Position numbers and translations under genes: made by a program. Of a stretch of DNA of 64,000 nt, positions 23,590 through 34,524 are shown in pieces; positions within the stretch are counted from its first letter, which is position 1, and every line of letters begins with the position of its first letter. This stretch comes from Prostheceraeus crozeri. Its lineage: Eukaryota; Platyhelminthes; Polycladida; Euryleptidae. The stretch covers positions 62,001 to 126,000 of the forward strand of contig CAJQUW010008657.1 of NCBI GenBank assembly GCA_907163375.1, written 5' to 3'. The notes beneath the pieces are model-generated. The model had not been told where the DNA came from, did no database searches, and was given only the letters and a program-made list of their open reading frames with translations.

Positions 23590-23875
23590 ACTTGTTAAGC
23601 GGCCTTGTACGATCTCGTACACTTAAGGGTGAAGTCCAGCCCGTATAGCGCTATGTTATGGACCCCCGGGAAGGTCCGCCCGGCACGCAGTCAGATCCGT
23701 CAAGTCTTTGTGCTTAAAGACCTTCATGCATTCATGCATTTGTCGAGGATCACAAGTCAAAGGACCATTAGGGGTAAGGTCCAGCCCCGCTTTAGAAGCG
23801 CTGATTGAAAAAATGGACTAGTGGGAAGGTCCTCCACACCGATCTCGTCAAGTTTGGCTCTAAAATGTAGTCCTA
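23590..23875 (+). repeat. Two diverged direct repeats (about 150-bp spacing) downstream of the reverse transcriptase
   Basis: Unit 1 has GGGTGAAGTCCAGCCC, a short hairpin, ATGGACC and GGGAAGGTCC (about 23627-23680). Unit 2 repeats GGGTAAGGTCCAGCCCC, a hairpin TTAGAAGCGCTGA, ATGGACTAG and GGGAAGGTCC (about 23772-23835). Both are followed by a GATC-GTCAAGT stretch. This could be the structured long-terminal-like region of the neighbouring retroelement. Confidence 0.45.
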
Positions 23876-24923
23876 GGATAGTCAAAAGTTTGACGCGCCT
23901 TGAACGTTTAATGTCTGCCGGTGGGAACGCACCACTTGTCCTCTTAAGGGCAAAACTTAAGTCTTATTAACTATAAGTTTATTAAAATTATGAAACATTT
24001 AGACGTCGTTATGGGAATGTCCCAGCTTCAACTGCAAGAGACTTTTCACAGGAGTAGACAGTGAATGAAGATCATGCCTTAGCAGAACAACAAAGCAGTC
24101 TTTCATTGCTTGTAGATTGCTTCAAAGGATTCAGATCATACGCAAAAGCTCTGTCGATAAAATAAATCCGTGTGATCAACGGCTGAGACGATAGCAGTCG
24201 AAGGAAACAATGCGAGGACAAACAAGTCAAATGATTGCATCATTTCGCTATCAAATTGTTAACTGAAAACAACACAACCTGCCTGGGCGCCCACACAGAA
24301 GCAGGGCTAGATAATGAGTTGTTAGTGACCAACGGTATCTATCTAACCGAATGCTAGAAAATTACCGTACAGAGCGTTTTAGTTAGCGAGTATCTGTTGG
24401 AGATCCGGTGGCATTTCCTAGCCCTATGGTGTACCTTTTGGTGAGCACAGAAGAGTTGCTAGTTTTGTATTAATCCATACGTCAACAGCTTGCGACAGTT
24501 TGCATGAAGAAGAATTTCGTCTCCGGTAGTAGTTGCTAGTTTATGCCTATCATTAGATGTTGATAGTTGCGCTCCAGTCCTTACCATGTACAAAAGGAAA
24601 TTGAGCGGTAGAAAGATTGAATCGTACGGTGAAGAATCATCTACTTTCACACACCGATCGTGACAGAGTAAATGGGGACGAGACTTTACATTTCTGCATG
24701 TGAGCTTATCGATCCAACATCCATTATTCGAAGGGTTATTCACTATCAAGATTATTCATGGGGAGAGAAATGAGATTTCCAATCTCATTGTTATCTTAAA
24801 ATCCATTCACGACTTCAAATATGGATGACGAGGATTATGCAAAATGGCTCCAGGCAAGTATTCGCTCCGCGGGGCAAGTAGCATGAGAAAATTTGCAGCC
24901 AGGAGATATTAGAAGCAGTTTTG

Positions 24924-25110
24924 TTCTCCGTGGCACAGTGGTTACGTGCTTGGCCTAGCGATCCTTGAGTCAAGAGGTCGAGCCCCGAGAGTGTCATTGG
25001 AAGGGCATGCGGACCAAAACATCAAAACGCTCCAGTTAAAGTTTGGCTGCGTCAGCACCGTCGAAGTGCACGGCATGGGAAAGTAGTGAAGTCAAACTAT
25101 CATTCTTTTC
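24924..25110 (+). mobile_element. SINE family A, copy 2
   Basis: It shows TCCGTGGCACAGTGGTTACG, TGCTTGGCCTAGCGATCCTT, GAGGTCGAGCCCCGAGAGTG and a 3' AAAGTAGTGAAGTCAAAC. Compared with the other copies it lacks about 12 bp before GGGCATGCGGACC. Confidence 0.8.
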
Positions 25111-25391
25111 ATTAGTAATCAGATGCTATGTGACAGTAGAGACTCTTGAAGTGTATCTCTGATACTGGCAATTTGCAGATAGCACAAGTGTAACCAAAAC
25201 TGTAACAAACCGTTCACAGATCTTCTATGAATAAAGTTCACTTTGACTCATTGCTTCATCATTAACAAAGTTTCTGTGCGCACTTCATGGTGAGGTTAAA
25301 GACCCTGTGTTAAGATTGGAAGTTACAGAAGCTGGTCATAATATCAGCGTTCAATAACCAAACCCGACTTAACAGTCATTTTGTGCGCATC

Positions 25392-26172
25392 CCTTGTGGT
25401 GGGGCCCGCTGCGGACATCTCGATTATTACGGACAGCGGACACTCACCTGTATGAACGGGCATGTACAATAACGGCTGAATCTGTGAATTCATACCCGGT
25501 CAGTGGATATGCAAGTAGGGATTCAAGGCGGCATACACGTACATGACGTAAGCCTAATGTGGGCTAAGCTTGTTACATAATTGAATCTGGTCACTATCGA
25601 ATTTGGTCACATCGTCTTCTTTAGTCACTATTTCTGAAGGCTAGACCTAGGCGTATGTTAGTATTCTACATATAGGCCTTATTATGATGTTGTGAGCGAT
25701 GTTATTTTTAGAATTTCACTCCACAATGAACATGGCTGTATAATATGCATGTTCCTCGTAGGCATATTCACACAATGGAAACGCTTTTAGGCTAAATAAC
25801 ATAAACAGATTAAATTAGACTAAAATAATTCGGTAGGATCACGCCTAAATTTAATTCTCTAGTTCGATCGGGTTTGATACAAAAGGCGTGTGTAACGTGC
25901 AACGTTTGACGTCATCTTATGTTCCGCATTGTTATTGCGGGCCAATACCGAGAACGAATTTCCCGATAGCGCAATTTATTATTTCGCAATGTTAGTTGTG
26001 AGAGCATCCTGTATTTCCAGCCTACACGTTTCTCGGAGAACGTTAGCCAGAAACTTGACATACTAAGCTCAGGAACAATAACTGAACTTCGGGCAATGCG
26101 GACAACGGCAAGAGTACGGGAAAACTTGCGGACATGCCCGCAAGGGTGCCGCCACGGGCCCCACTACAGGTG
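25392..26172. mobile_element. Possible non-autonomous DNA element with GC-rich inverted ends
   Basis: CTTGTGGTGGGGCCCGCTGC near 25394 is matched inverted by GCCACGGGCCCCACTACAGG ending near 26172, and GCGGACA-type repeats follow inside each end. No clean target duplication or transposase was seen. Confidence 0.4.
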
Positions 26173-26253
26173 CATCTCAATGGATAGTGATACTGCTTGA
26201 GATTTGTTGACTTCTATCTGGCTACCTCCTAATTTTCGTTAAATTTCCTTGTA

Positions 26254-27985
26254 CAGGGTGAGTCAAATTAAATGGTCCTATTTGTAAAGTGCTCTAGATC
26301 AGTGAAAATCCAACCAATTTTTAAATGCGAAGTATCATTTTAAACCCCAGAGTGTGGACATCATTTTAGTGACTATTAGACGTTCATAGATATGTTGACT
26401 TAATAGATATCTAATGATAAAGAATCATTACTGAAATATCAAATCTACATCTCAAAAATCTATTTCAGTGTATTATTCCATCATCTATTAAAAAGTGAAC
26501 GCAACCAAAGAAGTACTAGTTACATCAAATTATATAAATAAGGGCATATTGAGTAAATGAAAGTAAATCTAGCGTTCCACCTATTGTCATCACGATTAAT
26601 ACGGCCTCCATTCCTGGCTACAATTCTTTTCGGGATGCTTGAAATAAGGGATCGGCATGTCCGTCGAGTCACACTTAGCCAAATGCTTTGGATTTCTGCT
26701 TTCAATGGCGTCAAATCATTAAATTCTCGGTGAGACAATCTCTCTTTGATGATTCCCCAAACATTTTCAATAGGCCAGCAGTCATCAAGCTTCGCGGACT
26801 GAATGTCGACGGGAATTCGATCATTAAATAGCCGATCAATTTCCTCGAGTCCTTCCCTTGTTCGGTGGATTGAGGCACCATCTTGAAAAATGCAATTTCC
26901 ACGGGGAAAACGGTGCGCTACCGTTGGACAGATTACTTCACGCAGAAGAATTGCGCATCGACCTCCGGTCATTGTTCTGCGCTCGCCCCTTCGGAAGTGA
27001 AAGCGCTGCTCCAACTACTCCACAAAGATCGGTTCATTCACTGGTATAAAACCATTCCAGGAAACGGATACCCCCAGCATAATGTCTCGCCAAAACTTAT
27101 CAACTCCAACTGAAGCGCCAGCTACTTCCGCATCTTCACGAGATGACGACCAAATAATCTCGTTCATTGAGTTTGGAGGGCTGGTTACTCGGTAGGGCTT
27201 GGAAAAATCAGTATTGACAAATCAAGTCAAACGCTCTCCACTTGGGTGAAGGGAACTGCGTCCTAAGTGACGAAGCAAATGTCTTGCAAATCACACGCGA
27301 GTCACATGATGTCGCTCGGTAAGACGACAGTCTGTCTTTCGTCTATGATAAGCCCTCAGTCCTGCTTCTTTAAGAGTCCTGCACACAGATGATTGAAATG
27401 TGTCAGAGACTGGTGCCACTACTGAGAGAGTAGACTGTCCTTTCTTGTCTTTCACTGCGGCCACCACTTTTTCAGCCATTCCGCTGGACCTCGCAATGCG
27501 CAGTCCACCAGACTGGTAGTGACTTCGTTCAGCGACTCCTGATGTGTGAATTTTTTTAGAGCTCGCAAAGCAACCTTTTTGATGGAGTTAAAACTCATTG
27601 CACTAATTTCAGAAGAGTCGCTTTCTTTTAAGTATTTGGCTACTTTATAGCCACTCCAGCTAACATGAAGGACATTTAGCACCTCAATCGACCTCTACAG
27701 GAAATCTCTTGTAGACACAGACGGCTTCATCTTAGCATAGATTCACAGATAAACTGTTCAAACTATTGCATACATCATGTATAAATATGTAAAACTAGGA
27801 AAACTTTTCAAATTCAAAACCATTGGATATCGTGAAAGTTAACGCATCTATGTAGCTTTGGCAACCATGGAGTTGCTGTTGAGACTCTGGGGTTTTAAAA
27901 TGACACATCTCATTTAAAAATTGGTTGGATTTTCACTGATCTACAACACTTTATAAAATAGGGCCATTTAATTTGACTCATCCTG
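26254..27985 (-). mobile_element. Complete but dead Tc1/mariner element with TA duplication
   Basis: The ends are CAGGGTGAGTCAAATTAAAT and its inverse, flanked by TA at 26252-26253 and 27986-27987. The inverted repeats extend about 95 bp (26254-26350 with 27893-27985), containing AGTGAAAATCCAACCAATTT. The length, 1732 bp, is normal for the superfamily. The transposase, on the minus strand, is broken (see separate entry). Confidence 0.85.
26520..27690 (-). pseudogene. Tc1/mariner transposase pseudogene
   Basis: The N-terminal part runs from about 27690 (YKVAKYLKESDSSEISAM) into VVAAVKDKKGQSTLSVVA and LKEAGLRAYHRRK (to 27291), a helix-turn-helix binding region. A stop-rich stretch follows, still showing NERDYLVVIS in place of the first catalytic block. 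The C-terminal frame 27014-26520 has CIFQDGASIHRT (second catalytic aspartate) and WPIENVWGIIKERL (third acidic position). At least three frameshifts and several stops remove activity. Confidence 0.75.
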
Positions 27986-27987
27986 TA

Positions 27988-28944
27988 CAAGTAGTGATGC
28001 AAGCTTACTTGATTATTGCTGCCGGAAATAATGCTTGTATATTATTAACAACCGAATGTCCAAGATAATTTACGGTCTGTGAAAGTTCATGGAAGCAGAA
28101 GTGCTCTGATTCGTCGGAATTCATGCTACGTGATGAGAATTACCTGCCACCTGCTTGATATTTTACAATGTACTCTTAAAACCATGAACACAAGACTAAT
28201 GCGCTTCCAGTCCGCCTACCGATCATGCTTTTTCAAATCAATTTCCCGTGTCTGATTGCTTAAAAACTTCATCGTGCAATGATGCTATCTTACTTAGACT
28301 AGATGAGCGCCGCAAATTGAATGGAACATTATTGTGATGATGCTCATTTCAAAACTCGATTGGCTTAATGCAACTGCAACTCAGATTTCTCTCTGGCAAC
28401 TTTCAGTGCTTCCAGTGAAATTCGCAACTATGAGGTGTCGCAAATAAAATAGCATGTTCTCAGTTGATATATAGATATATTTTCCATTGCCCTTTACTCG
28501 TAGGAAGAGCTGTTACGACACATCATTCACATTCAATTTCGTACTTATTCACCTTTACTGAAATAACGTTCACCGAGGCATGAACCTTCGGTAGTTGGGT
28601 AACTGCATTTCCTCCGAGATTCGAGACATGCTCTGATTTCTTTTGATTAAGGCTAAATGTCAAGTTTTCAATTACTCAAACAAATGAAATCAAACCATGT
28701 CATGCATGTATTGCGCGAAAAACAATGAAAAAACGCATTGATAATCAACTAACTGGAATCACCAGAATTAATAAGAAAGCTGCGAATCATTAATTTTTCA
28801 TTAACGTTCTGCAGTGTAAGGATGACGCAGAAATAGCTTCAACACCTGTATTGCATGTATATATTTGTCACTTATTTAGATTCTAGAGCCCACGAAGTCC
28901 AGTGGCTTCTAAGGCTTGGCATCCCTCCATTGGAAGCTTCCATT
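27988..28944. other. Intron, nothing recognised
   Basis: AT-rich sequence with only short random frames. Confidence 0.5.
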
Positions 28945-29170
28945 GAATAGTGAAGACTCCGTTAATATGGTCATGTGCAAATAATGCAAGAGGACTCCTG
29001 GCCAAAGAAAGAAATGACTCTGGAGGTAGAAGGACACAAGCCAAGGGGACGACCGAAGAAGAGGTGGTGCGACAACGTGCTTCAGGACGTCGAACTTGGC
29101 CGCATCGACGTTCAAGATTGGAACGCGTGGAGAACTGTCATAAGACCGGACGGCCGACGTTTACCGAGGT
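28945..29170 (+). pseudogene. LINE reverse transcriptase C-terminal fragment
   Basis: It encodes Y-G-H-V-Q-I-M-Q, then GHKPRGRPKKRWCDNVLQDV and DWNAWRTVIRP. The G-R-P-K-K-R-W box and the D-W-x-x-W-R tail are typical of the end of non-LTR retrotransposon proteins. Two TAG/TGA stops precede the Y-G-H-V part near 28947. Confidence 0.65.
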
Positions 29171-29839
29171 CCAACACTCGAAAGACGGAGGAAAGGGAAT
29201 ATAGTGGAGTGACTGAGTGGAGGTTCTCAGAAGCTGCATTATGAAGCCACTGCGATTGGACTGTGATTACATTAAAGCCTGACGTAATTATGTTGTCGAT
29301 CAATGCCTGTCAATAATAACTATTGTTGAGCAGTCTGTCCTAGCTACAAATTCATAATTTTTAGATAATTAATGTAGAACATATCATGCCTGCTTCCCTT
29401 CGCTTTCAATCAATAAGTAAAACCGATTGTTCAATAAATTTATCGATGAAGTTGATCTTAGAAAGCTTTGCTCCACTTGTGGGATCCCCCACGATCTTTC
29501 CAACGACAAGGTAAAGAAGTGAATTTCTTGTGCAGAAAACGTGATCACTTTATTCAATGGAAATTCAATTGATTACATCCGTGCGCATTTGGTCACATAC
29601 GAAAGTTGGTTCCTTTACGAAACAACTCTGTCGAAACAAGAAATAAAGCTTGATGTCATCATAGCGAACCGAGACCAACTGTTGTCCATCCAAAGTTGAC
29701 GAACAAGAAGACATTGTTGCTCCTTTCTTTTACAGGCGACGGACAAATTACCGATGTTTGTGCCCAGGCAAAGCGCTCAACTCACAAATTTAGATGGAAT
29801 TTTCGTACGCATACTAGTAAAAGCTGGCGACATAGTCCA

Positions 29840-30550
29840 GCAGCCAGAACGAGTTTCTGCATGGAACGAGGCCGAAAGTGAGACTTTCACATAATGATGT
29901 ACATCTTCTGCATACTACGAATATGCACGTCTGCCGAGTTCTAGTGAGTTCCTCTTCTTGTCAGACAGGATCAAAGAAAAACACATGCAAATCAAATGGG
30001 ACACAGATTGCAGCTTTTGGTTAAAATGACAGTTTGTTTTCGTTTGTCAACTGGAAAGTATTAAGTCTAGAGTCATAATTTTTGACATGGAATGTCTTCA
30101 AGTCATTTCCTATGATGTGCATGTGCTATTATCTTGCATCTGATCGGCAATGGATGTGAGAACGTGGTTGAATGTGGATAAAGTTGCTCAAAACGTTTGT
30201 GTTTGCCGACATTAAGAGGCTCGCCAAATGTAGATGTGTTTGGCTTTACAGATCCGGGTTGCGTGAGCATGAAAGGAAATTACATGAAGACATTCCATGC
30301 CAAAAAATTATGACTTTGGTCTTAGTACTTTTCGTTTAATCAGAGAAAACATGGAAATTTCATTTCAAACAGAAACTTCAATCTGCGTGCCATTAAATTT
30401 ACATGTGTTTTTCTTTGATCCTGTCTAACAAGAAGAGGAACTCACTAGAACTCGGCAGACGTGCTGATTCGTAGTAGGCAGAAGATGTACATAATTCTGT
30501 GAAAGTCTCATTTTCGGCCTCGTTCCCTGCAGAAACTCGTTCTGGCTGCC
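29840..30550. mobile_element. Long foldback element, copy 2
   Basis: The arm 29840-30115 returns inverted at 30269-30550 (landmarks GCAGCCAGAACGAG, GAGACTTTCACATAATGATG, GACACAGATTG and ACATGGAATGTCTTCA). The spacer 30116-30268 matches the inverse of the spacer in copy 1 (CTGATCGGCAATG, TTGAATGTGGATAAA, CAAAACGT). The arms are more alike here than in copy 1. Confidence 0.75.
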
Positions 30551-30599
30551 AGACTAACATTCTCGACGAGCGAATGCCGTTGAGTTGAAAGAGGTGTTG

Positions 30600-30832
30600 T
30601 GCATGGCAGCACGACCTCATGTGTTCGAAGAATCGACTGACCTCTTCTGGCGAAGAAGTGCCCGACTAGTGAAACAAAGTCCATACAGTCCTGATCTGAA
30701 TCAGTGCGACAGCTGGGTATTCAAACTCTTAAAAAATGAATTCCGAGGAAGGAAATTCGAAGCGTTGAAGAAGTTCTTTCTCATACATTGCGAACTCTTC
30801 GTTCCTTCCAAGCGAGAAGTTTCACAATGAGC
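30600..30832 (+). pseudogene. Mariner-family transposase C-terminal fragment
   Basis: The frame contains SARLVKQSPYSPDLNQCDSW and VFKLLKNEFRGRKFEALKKF. S-P-Y-S-P-D-L-x-x-C-D is the catalytic-end signature of mariner transposases, followed by the L-K-x-x-x-x-G-x-x-F helix. Upstream catalytic blocks are absent. It directly abuts foldback copy 2. Confidence 0.6.
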
Positions 30833-31924
30833 TTGAACATGCTCTTGAGCATTGTCACAAAGTGTTGCTCAGTGCTGGTAATTATGTCCTTTGAATGGTC
30901 CAACGCATGTAACGTTTTGTTATTTTTCTTTTTACATACATTTCTTCAATTTGCGTGCAAATTGTGTCTCTGTCAATACATAGAATTCTACATTTTCGAG
31001 GAGAATTTTTCAACTTGCTATACAAAGATCTTCCTAGCAAAGTTACAAATACATTAGCCAGACCGTTGGCTTCAGGCTCTAAAAAAGTATGATGATCAGG
31101 ATTTCTAAGAATAAAACTACTTAATTTTAATAGCTGTTATTTGCGCAATATATTCCCAGTTGTGGATCTTATTAGACACACTAAACATCTTCATTATTGT
31201 CTACAGCTTATCGTGTTCTTATCAAAACGACAAGGAATAGTAGAATCTATCATAACTCAACTAATATCACGTAGTTGACCAAACGACGGGGGATCATATT
31301 CATATTGATATAGGCAGAAGGGTAACTCCTCTTTGTTTGAAGATCGAATTTCTATTAGATTAAAATACAGTACAACAAGCGACAGAGCCGTGCTTCAGCA
31401 AACTTTGGGAAATCCGAAATTTTTACAATTGTTCATGTCTATGCATGCGGCATTTTTTCACCTGCAGTATTTAATTTATCAACATCAATAACATTGATGA
31501 TACAACATTATGGTTATTGCAGACTCACTGATCGTGTTGTATAATTGCATGCATAAATGATGAGAAATACAAAAATTTAGTATTGTACACATAATAATGA
31601 AACAGGTCTATAAAAACGATTTACTAATGTAATTCAGCAAGAACGCAATAAAGTACCATTCATATTCAACCCAGTAAACATTGTGACGTCATTGCGACGT
31701 CCCATTGACGTCATCATGCGTCTGAGACGTCTATGACCAGAACGGGATGTCGCAGTGACCTCCCATCAAAGACGTCAGAATGACCGCCTGTATATGACGT
31801 CACTGTGACATCCAAAGTGTGACCACAAACATGAAAAATGAGCCACAACCACGATGAGTCATGAAATTATAACGTTTACGCTATGATGAATGAATTCCAC
31901 TTAATTGCACTAAGTTTTGGGACT

Positions 31925-32385
31925 ATCTTTTTTAATTTCCATTCTCGAACTCTCGATCTCTCACTCACTTTATCTATCTCCTCGCTTTTCTTGATACTTT
32001 TTCTTCTGATAATGATTCTCTGTCATAGCATTAGATCTCATTCATAATTTCTCTTCTTCTTCCTCTTCTCTTTCTCCCTATTTCTATTAATCTCTCAACT
32101 TAATTCTTTTCTTCCTCATCTTCTATTTCTCCCCACTTCTCTTCATTTTTTTCTCTTGTTCCAATTCATCATTTCTCTTCTTCTTCCATATCTCTTCTCA
32201 CTTCTCTTTTTCCTCCTCTCCTTTCTCTTGATTTCTCATTCTTCCTCCTCTACTCTGTCTCCTCATTTCTCTCATTTATCTTCCTTTTATTCTTCTGTTT
32301 CCTTATCAGCTCTTCTTTTTCTTCTTCTATTTATTATTCTCCCATCAATCTGTTTTCTGCTTTGTTTTTATCTAAAATCGATGTA
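31925..32385 (+). repeat. Polypyrimidine tract, about 460 bp
   Basis: The plus strand is almost all C and T (TCTTCTTCC-, TTTCTC- and CTCTTC-type words) with few purine interruptions. The sense strand of the alsin-like gene is therefore purine-rich here. A short frame within it (32156-32398) is low-complexity and not counted as a gene. Confidence 0.85.
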
Positions 32386-34199
32386 TATTCGAAAATAACA
32401 TAGGTAATGTAAAAATTCATCGCTAATTTCTACCCATGCATTTCTTATTAATAGGATTCATGTTTATCGCAGGGCCCCCAATTCGCATGAATCCCAATTT
32501 TGCGATTGCAGTTGGAATAGAATACTTGTAATTGCAATAGTTCAATATCATAATTCATCGGATCTTTTTTTCGGATTCATTCGTGCCCGTACTCGTTGCA
32601 TGGAATGAGTCTGTCTTTCGATGATTTACAAGCATCCCAGCGTTGGCGGTCACGTCATTAAGTGCAGCCCTCGTATTTCATTTCTGAATAGAGGAGAACT
32701 GCGCACAGATTATTTCCCTACTGCCGCCTGGGCGAATGACCTTCAATCAACCCGTCACTATCGATAATCACATGACAGCGAGAGGAAACGTGCAAGCAGT
32801 CCTTCATTTCATTCATGTTACTCGCACTGCGCATCGAACGTGATTCATGTTTTGCGATACGGTTTAGTGATAAGTCTACGAATTAGACCAAACTTTCTTA
32901 AACGACGCCTCGAGCACCTTTCCTTTCGACATTTGGAGGAATTTAAATCCACCACCCATATTCGACCTCCACAATCAATTCACAGATCATTTATTTCTAT
33001 TTTCAAGTTGCAGACCAGCAGTTGACGACTAAGCTTTTGCCTTTATCATCTTACAAAACATCTTGCGATTTGGTTCACCTCATATTTAGTGACTTGACTT
33101 TATCTCCTACATTAGTCGCTGAAAACCAAGGCTTCGAATTTCATCTCGTGATCTCTGACAAGAAAATAGTCTAATGCAGTACAACAAAATGTTTTCGATG
33201 ATTGATATCATCAATTGCCGGAGTTTTCAGGTGAGATGTCTACTCTTTTCACTTCTTATCAAGTTTAAGTGAATTAACTACGCACTGGATTAGTTATAAG
33301 CCTATTTTCACGAAATTATTATAAGTTGAAGCTAATTCATGAAATCGCAAAAATAAAAGAAAAATTATTTTAATTGTCTATAAAACATGGCATCATCTGA
33401 TATCAATTAATTTGTTTCAAATTTCGTGGCTCTCGAATTGGAATCAGATTAGTTCCTCCCGCCGAAGATAATTTACCATAATTAGAGGCTTTACATACAT
33501 TTTGCCATGCTTAAAAAGGAACGCTGCTATTCGAACATTTTCATCTTCCTGCTATTGAACTGTTGTGTGGTCATCAATATAATACTTAAAGTTTTCTGCA
33601 AAATACTGAAGTTTGTACCATAGGATTATAAATGACAATGCATAGGCAACCATTTTGACGATCAAAATTTTGTGATTGCGCATTGATTTTTTTACGTAAG
33701 TGAATAATTTAAATGTACTGTAACAATGTAATAATATAAGGTACAGGTATCTAAGCTTATTAAGCAAATCTAGATAATGATTATGATTCTACTGTATTTT
33801 TGAATAATTGGACGATTGTACGTCACACATATCAGTTTGCAATATCGTAATGCGTGCACATGCATAAGTTTTGTTGAATAATATTCAAATAAGCTTATTT
33901 TGTTGAATGTTATCAATTATTGCGAAAATGAATGAATAAATAATTTGCTTTTCTCATGAATGTATTGGATGCAATGTATTTTTTGCTAGCCTGGATTTTT
34001 ATGAAATGGTTGCAAACATGACAATATTATAATTTGCATATTTGTAAGGTTAGGAACACATTCTGGGCTACATAAAATAGGCCTGTATTCGATTTAATTA
34101 TAATAAAACGTTATGTTTCGTATTATGTTGTAAATAGAACAAAACGTTTATTATTTGATGATAATTATGATGCCTAAAAAATGATTACCCTTTACTCAG

Positions 34200-34524
34200 T
34201 TCATAAATAAAGCCACTAAATTCATTTTGATAAAATTAAAAACTAATTCTTGCACAATGCATTTCGTCCATTCTTATTCTAGTGCAAACATGCAGGATTG
34301 AATATAAAATACAAAATCTGAAATCATACTTCTACAGCAATGAATCTATGAACAAAAGGATTGTTCATAGATATATTACTGCAGAAGTATGCTTATATGA
34401 TTCTAGATTTTGTATTTTATATTCAGTCCACGTTTATACTTAAATAAGATTGGGCGAAAGACATTGTGCAAGAATTAGTTTTTAATTTTATCAAAATAAA
34501 TCTAGTGGCTTTTTTTCATTTATT
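34200..34524. mobile_element. Foldback/MITE nested in the GACGTC element
   Basis: The arm 34200-34353 and the arm 34363-34524 are inverted copies with small indels (TTTTGATAAAATTAAAAACT, ATTCTTGCACAATG, GAATATAAAATACAAAATCT and ATACTTCTACAG) around a 9-bp loop. No coding sequence. Confidence 0.75.
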
